Origin: an uncultured Bacteroides sp.
Lineage (GTDB): Bacteria; Bacteroidota; Bacteroidia; Bacteroidales; Bacteroidaceae
NCBI RefSeq assembly: GCF_900547205.1
Contig: NZ_URFY01000012.1
Coordinates: forward strand, 1-64,000
Direction of reading: 5' to 3'
Length of the DNA stretch: 64,000 nucleotides
In this document: piece after piece, positions 58,783 through 64,000 of the stretch
How positions within the stretch are numbered: position 1 is the first letter of the stretch
Layout: every line of letters begins with the position of its first letter
Made by a program: the position numbers and the translations under genes
The notes under the pieces: model-generated
Told to the model about the DNA's origin: nothing
Seen by the model: the letters and a program-made list of their open reading frames with translations, nothing else
Databases searched by the model: none

Positions 58783-59457
58783 CTATAAAACTAATTCATT
58801 CCAAGCATCAGAAAGTGCCTGCATGGATGGAAACAATAAATCGGCTCCGGCGTCCAACAATACTTGTCCGTCCAGTGGTCCTGTGTTCACGGCAATAGTG
58901 AAGATGCCAGCTTTGTGTCCGGCTTCCACTCCTAAAGGTGCGTTTTCTACAACGACTGCTTCGTCGGCCTTCAAACCTCCTTTTTGCAGAGCCATTAGAT
59001 AAGGCTCAGGATTCGGCTTCCCGTATTTCACGTCGAATGCAGTGACCATCAGTTCTTTTTGAAACATCCCCGGGAAGTTATGCTCCAGCCGTTCGAGCAG
59101 CGAGAGTTGTCCGGACCCGGTAACTACCATCGGAACCAATCCGTCAGCTTTCACTTGTTGCAGTAACTCCCATGCACCGGACATACGTTCTGCTTCCGTA
59201 TAAGAATTAAACAGAACACTTTTCTCCTTATATATACTATCTATCTCTTCTTGTGAAGCATCTCTCCCCATTTCGCGTTGAAACACGATGTTAATGGTTC
59301 CCGCCCCGGTTCGCCCTTCGTGCATATAAGCTTCTTCACGGCTGAGGGTGAGTCCATGCGATTTCATTACCTGATGCCATGCTTCCGCATGATAGGGCAT
59401 GGAGTTAAAAAGTACACCGTCCATATCGAACAGGACGGCTTTCAGTTTCTTTTTCAT
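58783..59457 (-). CDS. HAD-superfamily hydrolase (beta-phosphoglucomutase-like)
   Basis: A 224-residue HAD phosphatase. Motif I is AVLFDMDGVLFNSMPYHAEAW (nucleophile Asp11, acid/base Asp13), motif II is PMVVTGSG, motif III KYGKPNPEPYL, and motif IV VVVENAPLGVEAGHKAG. A helical cap lies between motifs I and II, as in beta-phosphoglucomutase and phosphatase members of subfamily IA. It is 20 bp upstream of fkp in the same orientation, so a link to sugar-phosphate metabolism is plausible but not proven. Confidence 0.9.
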   Translation of the reverse strand: MKKKLKAVLFDMDGVLFNSMPYHAEAWHQVMKSHGLTLSREEAYMHEGRTGAGTINIVFQREMGRDASQEEIDSIYKEKSVLFNSYTEAERMSGAWELLQQVKADGLVPMVVTGSGQLSLLERLEHNFPGMFQKELMVTAFDVKYGKPNPEPYLMALQKGGLKADEAVVVENAPLGVEAGHKAGIFTIAVNTGPLDGQVLLDAGADLLFPSMQALSDAWNELVL

Positions 59458-59489
59458 AATCTTGGTTGGATATAGAATACTTGTGATAT

Positions 59490-60302
59490 TTATTTCCCGG
59501 TTTTCAGCATTTTCTTCAGTTCGGGAACGGTAACTACTACATCGTAATGCTTCTTCGATTCCTTACCTATATACCTGTAAGTGATGTTCTTATCACAAGC
59601 TACACAGTTTTTTATGAACACTTGAGTGGCTTGATCTGTTTGATCCGATAAGGTTTCTAAGACACCCTCTTTCACGTCTTTAGCATTTTCCTCGATTTGC
59701 TCTATCTCACACAAATCTTCCTCGACAATGCATTGGTAAACAACAGCATCATCAATAAGCTCAATCTTTTCGACCACTATCCCTTCGCCTGCTTGCACTG
59801 GGAATTGCAAATTTGCCATTTTAAGCTGTGCCTTGAGTTTAGCCAAGTCACTTTTCGATTCGTCCGAATCAGCATTGAAGATTTTTTTAAGTTCTTCCGG
59901 AGTGAGTTCGCAAGTTGCCTTGTCGCCCGACTCGTTGCCTATGAAATCCATTTTGAGCCCTGCGTTGCATTTTACCACAAGTTGCAGCAACGCTTTCACT
60001 TCTTTTGAAGGGTTCTGAAACATGATTTGTATGGACTCCTTCATGCTTTCGGGATTTGACTTTAATACCTTGATGTCGGTCATTGCCTCATTCATGTGGA
60101 AAGTATACACTACATTATTGCCGTCGTAAACGATACTTGTGATTTTACCGGTTTCTCCCATGTCCATAGGGCACTGTTTGTTAGCAATCTCAATTACCGC
60201 CTTCAGCTTTGATTCCTGACAACCGGTTGTTAACATTAATAGTAGTGACAAACTGCATACTAGCATAAATCCGTAGGATTTCTTTGATAAATTTCGTACC
60301 AT
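59490..60302 (-). CDS. Hypothetical lipoprotein with an internal duplication
   Basis: A 270-residue lipoprotein with signal peptide (YGFMLVCSLSLLLMLTTGC) and lipobox TTGCQES. The mature part has two copies of an approximately 105-residue unit: one starts KAVIEIANKQCPMDMGETG and ends TPEELKKIF; the other starts LKMANLQFPVQAGEGIVVEK and ends VPELKKML. Each unit has a hydrophobic strand near VVYTF/VVYQC and a long helix. I recognise no named family. It is divergent from the lipoprotein gene at 60494. Confidence 0.75.
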   Translation of the reverse strand: MVRNLSKKSYGFMLVCSLSLLLMLTTGCQESKLKAVIEIANKQCPMDMGETGKITSIVYDGNNVVYTFHMNEAMTDIKVLKSNPESMKESIQIMFQNPSKEVKALLQLVVKCNAGLKMDFIGNESGDKATCELTPEELKKIFNADSDESKSDLAKLKAQLKMANLQFPVQAGEGIVVEKIELIDDAVVYQCIVEEDLCEIEQIEENAKDVKEGVLETLSDQTDQATQVFIKNCVACDKNITYRYIGKESKKHYDVVVTVPELKKMLKTGK

Positions 60303-60438
60303 TCTATATTTGTTTAAAGTTTAATTCTTTGGGTAAACTAAAAATACGAGACAAAGATAGCTATAAAAAAATGAGGGACAAAGACAAGACGTGAATATCG
60401 TTGCGTGCAAGGCGTCTTAGTGATAAACTATACAATTA

Positions 60439-60469
60439 TTTGCTGTTTAGAAGATTATGTGTATTTTTG
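60439..60469 (+). promoter_or_regulatory. Consensus promoter of the 60.5 kb lipoprotein gene
   Basis: TTTG (60439-60442) and TATTTTTG (60462-60469), 19 bp apart, with a leader of about 18 nt. Confidence 0.7.
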
Positions 60470-60493
60470 TAGCATTATTAACTCGTTGATAGT

Positions 60494-61009
60494 ATGAAGA
60501 AGAGAGTATTGTTTCTGCTGCCATTGTTTTTAGGCGCCTGTTCTGATAGTGGGGAGAGTCCTGTTATTACGATAGAGAAGCTATATGTGGTGGATGTTAA
60601 TCCGAGTGATGGGGAATCCGATCAGGTATCTGAAAAGGTAGATTACGCTAACCAGATGGACAAGCTGCCGGCTTTGAAAGTTGGAGATCAGGTGGATGCA
60701 ATCTTGTCTTTGGACGGGAATGGAGCTGAGTTGAAAACTTTTAAACTTCAGAATGATGAGGCAATTGCCACCAAACTCATTTATAATGAGATGGAAGTGT
60801 CTACCGAAGGGAATCTGACTGATACGGAGAAAGGTCAACTACGTTTTAAAGATGGTGTGACGCAAACCAGAGTCAAGGTAATGGCTACCATTGAACACGT
60901 AGATAAGAATGGTGATGTGAAGTTAGCCTTTTACTTGTCTTCAAAAGCCGAATGCGAAGGGGCACAGGAAGAGATTGGCTTGAAAACTACGGTTGAAGAA
61001 GCTGAATAA
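60494..61009 (+). CDS. Hypothetical lipoprotein
   Basis: A 171-residue protein with signal peptide and lipobox LGACSDS. The mature part is acidic and beta-rich (TIEKLYVVDVNPSDGESDQV near the N-terminus, VKVMATIEHVDKNGDVKLAF near the C-terminus). I recognise no family by eye. It has a consensus promoter and a terminator of its own, so it is a single-gene transcript, divergent from the duplicated-unit lipoprotein. Confidence 0.78.
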   Translation: MKKRVLFLLPLFLGACSDSGESPVITIEKLYVVDVNPSDGESDQVSEKVDYANQMDKLPALKVGDQVDAILSLDGNGAELKTFKLQNDEAIATKLIYNEMEVSTEGNLTDTEKGQLRFKDGVTQTRVKVMATIEHVDKNGDVKLAFYLSSKAECEGAQEEIGLKTTVEEAE

Positions 61010-61036
61010 AGGGATATACCTGTAGGAATATTAAAT

Positions 61037-61068
61037 AAAAAAGAGGTACGATTACGTACCTCTTTTTT
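61037..61068. terminator. Bidirectional terminator before pgi
   Basis: A 14-bp stem (61037-61050 with 61055-61068), AAAAAAGAGGTACG with its complement, around ATTA. It lies between convergent genes. Confidence 0.9.
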
Positions 61069-61084
61069 ATTTCCACTAGCTTAA

Positions 61085-62422
61085 TTACAGTCTTGCCTGA
61101 ATAGCCTTAGACTCTTCTTCGTAACCCGGCTTGTTCAGCAAAGCAAACATATTCTTCTTGTATGCTTCCACACCCGGTTGGTTGAACGGATTCACGCCCA
61201 GCAGATAACCGCTGATACCGCAAGCCTTTTCAAAGAAATAGAGCAGACCGCCAATGTTGTATTCGCTCAATGAAGGAAGAACGATGCGCATATTAGGTAC
61301 ACCACCGTCAACGTGCGCCAACTGAGTACCCAGCTCAGCCATCTTATTCACTTCGTCCACACGTTTGCCGGCGAGGAAGTTAAGACCGTCCAGATTGGCT
61401 TCGTCACTTGGCACTTCCAGCTTCTTGTCCACTTTATCCAGTGAGATAACCGTTTCAAAAATACTGCGTTCGCCTTCCTGAATCCATTGTCCCATAGAGT
61501 GCAAGTCTGTAGAGAAGTCTACGGCAGCAGGGAAGATACCTTTATTATCTTTACCTTCCGATTCTCCGTAAAGCTGTTTCCACCATTCGCTTACATAGTG
61601 CAGTTTCGGGCAGAAGTTAACCAGAATCTCAATCTTCTTGCCATTTCTGTAAAGCTCGTTACGGGTAGCAGCGTAGATAGCAGCAGGGTTTTCTGCAAAA
61701 GGAACGTCAATGCCGCAAGCCCTTTCCATATCGGCAGCGCCAGCCACCAATTGTTCGATATCGAATCCTGCCACAGCGATAGGCAACAGACCCACCGGAG
61801 TCAACACAGAGAAACGTCCGCCTACATTATCGGGAATGATGAAAGTCTTGTATCCTTCTTTATCTGCAGTAACGCGTGCAGCACCTTTTTTGGCATCTGT
61901 AACGGCAACGATTACTTTCTTAGCCGTTTCTTTGCCGCGTTGGTCTTCACATTGTTTCTTCAACAGTCGGAAAGCAAGTGCAGTTTCGGTAGTAGTTCCT
62001 GATTTGGAGATATTTATAACACCAAATTTCTTATCTTTCAGATATTCGGTAAGTTCAAACAGATAATCTTCGCTGATATTATGTCCGGCATAAATCATGA
62101 TAGGAGCGGTTTTCTTGTCCTGCAACCAAGTGAAGCTGTTAGACAAAGCTTCAATCACGGCACGTGCGCCCAGATAGCTACCTCCGATACCTGCTACAAT
62201 CACTACTTCGCAGTTGTCTCTCAGTACTTTTGCGGTAGCGTTCAAGTCAGCCAGGTGTTCTTTGCTGATAGAAGAAGGCAGGTGCAACCATCCTAAGAAG
62301 TCGTTACCTTTACCGGTTCCTTTTTCCAGCATTTCCTGTGCGGCTTTTACCTCAGCCTCGTAGGCAGAAACCTTTTCTTTGGAAATGAATCCAAATGTCT
62401 TTTCAATGTTCAAGCTAATCAT
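61085..62422 (-). CDS. pgi: Glucose-6-phosphate isomerase
   Basis: A 445-residue isomerase that interconverts glucose-6-phosphate and fructose-6-phosphate. Family motifs: IVAGIGGSYLGARAVIEAL, VINISKSGTTTETALAFRLL, the signature DNVGGRFSVLTPVGLLP, and GVNPFNQPGVEAYKKNMFALL with the catalytic Lys. The 445-residue length fits the shorter Bacillus/Bacteroides-type enzymes. It is last in the lysS-gpsA-pgi operon, 21 bp after gpsA. Confidence 0.96.
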   Translation of the reverse strand: MISLNIEKTFGFISKEKVSAYEAEVKAAQEMLEKGTGKGNDFLGWLHLPSSISKEHLADLNATAKVLRDNCEVVIVAGIGGSYLGARAVIEALSNSFTWLQDKKTAPIMIYAGHNISEDYLFELTEYLKDKKFGVINISKSGTTTETALAFRLLKKQCEDQRGKETAKKVIVAVTDAKKGAARVTADKEGYKTFIIPDNVGGRFSVLTPVGLLPIAVAGFDIEQLVAGAADMERACGIDVPFAENPAAIYAATRNELYRNGKKIEILVNFCPKLHYVSEWWKQLYGESEGKDNKGIFPAAVDFSTDLHSMGQWIQEGERSIFETVISLDKVDKKLEVPSDEANLDGLNFLAGKRVDEVNKMAELGTQLAHVDGGVPNMRIVLPSLSEYNIGGLLYFFEKACGISGYLLGVNPFNQPGVEAYKKNMFALLNKPGYEEESKAIQARL

Positions 62423-62443
62423 ATTCTTCTTGTTTATTAGGTT

Positions 62444-63439
62444 TTATCTAAAAGAGTCCGTCAACAATTTAATCTCTATCATAGGCGAAATACGCTCGTA
62501 GAGAATGTTGTAGACAGCATCCAGTATCGGCATATTGACATGGTGGTGCTTGTTGATTTCCTTGATACACTTCGTACCGTAGTAACCTTCGGCAATCATT
62601 TCCATCTCAATCTGCGCACTCTTTACGGAATATCCTTTGCCAATCATCGTGCCGAACGTACGGTTGCGGCTGAAATTGGAATAACCAGTCACGAGCAAAT
62701 CTCCCAGATAAACAGATTCGTCCACGTTTCTGTTCAACGGGTGCACGGTATTCAGAAAACGGTTCATCTCCTGAATAGCGTTCGAGATGAGTACAGCCTG
62801 AAAGTTATCGCCATACTTTAATCCGCTACAGATACCTGCGGCGATGGCATACACGTTTTTGAGCACCGAACTGTATTCGATACCTGCCACGTCGCCACTG
62901 ACGGAAGTCTTGATGAAGCTGCTTCCCAGACGGCGGGCAAAAATACGTGCTTTGTCTTTGTCGGGGCAAGCGATAGTCAGATAGGAAAGACGTTCCAGTG
63001 CAACTTCTTCTGCATGGCACGGTCCTGCCAATACTGCGATATTCTCTGGCGGCACACTATATTCTTTCGTGAAATATTCCGATACGATTACATTGTCGTC
63101 GGGCACGATTCCTTTAATAGCAGTGATAATGAATTTATCCTTAATCTTCGTTTTCAGCTTCTTTAAGTGAGCTTTCAGATAAGGAGAGGGGGTGACAAAA
63201 ATAAGTGTATCCGACTCCTTCACAATATCGTTGATATTGGAACTGAAGTTGATGCGCTTCATATCGAATTTCACCCCTGTCAAATAGGCCGGATTATGTC
63301 CGAGTCTCTTAAAATCGGCAATGCGGTCGTCGCGCCGCATATACCAATTTATAGAGTCTTCCTGAGCCAGACACATCTTAGCGATGGCTGTAGCCCAGCT
63401 TCCGCCGCCCATTATCGCTATCTTACCGGGTAGTTTCAT
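62444..63439 (-). CDS. gpsA: Glycerol-3-phosphate dehydrogenase [NAD(P)+]
   Basis: A 331-residue enzyme that reduces dihydroxyacetone phosphate to glycerol-3-phosphate for phospholipid synthesis. The N-terminal Rossmann motif is IAIMGGGSWATAIAKMCL. AVLAGPCHAEEVALERLSYL, GVEYSSVLKNVYAIAAGICSGLKYG-like (catalytic Lys) and FLNTVHPLNRNVDESVYLGDL follow. Its start codon directly abuts the lysS stop codon, so the two are translationally coupled. Confidence 0.95.
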   Translation of the reverse strand: MKLPGKIAIMGGGSWATAIAKMCLAQEDSINWYMRRDDRIADFKRLGHNPAYLTGVKFDMKRINFSSNINDIVKESDTLIFVTPSPYLKAHLKKLKTKIKDKFIITAIKGIVPDDNVIVSEYFTKEYSVPPENIAVLAGPCHAEEVALERLSYLTIACPDKDKARIFARRLGSSFIKTSVSGDVAGIEYSSVLKNVYAIAAGICSGLKYGDNFQAVLISNAIQEMNRFLNTVHPLNRNVDESVYLGDLLVTGYSNFSRNRTFGTMIGKGYSVKSAQIEMEMIAEGYYGTKCIKEINKHHHVNMPILDAVYNILYERISPMIEIKLLTDSFR

Positions 63440-64000
63440 TTATTTGAGTTTTTCAATCCACTCGGCCACGTCGTTCACGGACGGATTGGTCAATTCTAAT
63501 TTGTATTTCTTGTTGATGCCACAGATGTCTTGATGAAACTTCTGCGGGTTGACATCCTTCATGTCTTCTGTTGTGTTATAGCCGGCTTTCTGGATGACGG
63601 GTACCCAGCATTCGGCGATGCCAAGTTCCATATATTTAGCGGCAGAATCTTTCTTAATTACTTTCTCCGGACGCATCTGCGGGAAGAACAATACTTCCTG
63701 AATGGTTGTCTGTCCGGTCATCAGCATCACCAGACGGTCGATACCGATACCAATGCCCGATGTAGGAGGCATACCATATTGCAGAGAACGTAGGAAATCC
63801 TGGTCGATAATCATCGCCTCGTCGTCTCCCTTGTCTGCCAGGCGCATCTGTTCTTTGAAGCGTTCTTCCTGGTCGATGGGGTCGTTCAGCTCGGAGTAGG
63901 CATTTGCCAATTCCTTGCCGTTCACCATCAACTCGAAACGTTCGGTCAGTCCCGGCTTAGAGCGGTGCATCTTAGTCAGCGGAGACATTTCTACCGGATA
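63440..64000 (-). CDS. lysS: Lysine-tRNA ligase, C-terminal part (runs off the window)
   Basis: The 3' end of a class II lysyl-tRNA synthetase; the frame is open to the window edge, with YPVE then MSPLTKMHRSKPGLTERFEL. Motif 3 is present: TSGIGIGIDRLVMLMTG, then TIQEVLFFPQMRPE, where most LysRS proteins end. Here about 65 extra residues follow (KYMELGIAECWVPVIQKAGY to WIEKLK), a helical C-terminal extension typical of Bacteroidetes LysRS. The missing N-terminal part lies beyond 64000. It is first of the three genes in this operon. Confidence 0.95.
   Translation of the reverse strand, partial: YPVEMSPLTKMHRSKPGLTERFELMVNGKELANAYSELNDPIDQEERFKEQMRLADKGDDEAMIIDQDFLRSLQYGMPPTSGIGIGIDRLVMLMTGQTTIQEVLFFPQMRPEKVIKKDSAAKYMELGIAECWVPVIQKAGYNTTEDMKDVNPQKFHQDICGINKKYKLELTNPSVNDVAEWIEKLK

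Overview
The window is chromosomal DNA from a gut Bacteroides, close to the B. thetaiotaomicron group; I cannot name the species. The evidence is protein content (RprX/RprY, Fkp, Bacteroides-type MalQ, B12-dependent ribonucleotide reductase, an EF-G paralogue beside the rpsF-rpsR-rplI operon), near absence of Shine-Dalgarno sequences, and recurrent promoters of the Bacteroides type (TAnnTTTG at -7, TTTG at -33).

Layout. 1-378: structured, gene-free DNA ahead of an EF-G2 gene. 379-5311: EF-G2, the RprX/RprY two-component system and a small membrane protein. 5.4-7.1 kb: a MarR regulator and the S6-S18-L9 operon, with rare strong Shine-Dalgarno sequences before S18 and L9. 7.2-13.6 kb: a membrane-anchored regulator plus two Gfo/Idh/MocA dehydrogenases, a DUF1080 lipoprotein and a TIM-barrel enzyme. 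This order matches the B. thetaiotaomicron BT2160-BT2156 locus, known for glucosinolate activation and oxidation-elimination cleavage of glycosides. 13.7-21.2 kb: acyl-CoA synthetase, MtaB, a lipid A-type acyltransferase, a glycosyltransferase, methylglyoxal synthase, FolB and an acyltransferase. 21.5-34 kb: two beta-propeller lipoproteins, MalQ, class II RNR, a nitroreductase, DnaA, an MCE protein and an amidase.

34.1-44.6 kb is accessory DNA. A bile acid:sodium symporter-like gene has its 3' end duplicated about 5.75 kb downstream, and GTTAC-rich repeats lie just inside both copies. This is what an integrative element leaves when it inserts into a gene's 3' end and supplies a replacement tail. 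Inside are an IS21-family insertion with a frameshifted istB, a methyltransferase, an acetyltransferase, a truncated DUF3795 gene and a DUF1016 nuclease; no integrase is visible. Past the right junction is a second array of similar small genes (lipoprotein, acetyltransferases, methyltransferase, YjbR, DUF3795).

44.7-64 kb returns to core genes: two FtsX-like permeases, a repeat-rich intergenic region, a NamZ-type muramidase, an HD protein, LptD, Ung, AsnA, tRNA-Arg(CCG), an AlkD-like HEAT protein, Fkp with a HAD phosphatase, two lipoproteins, and a lysS-gpsA-pgi operon in which lysS runs off the window. No rRNA, CRISPR array or complete prophage was seen.
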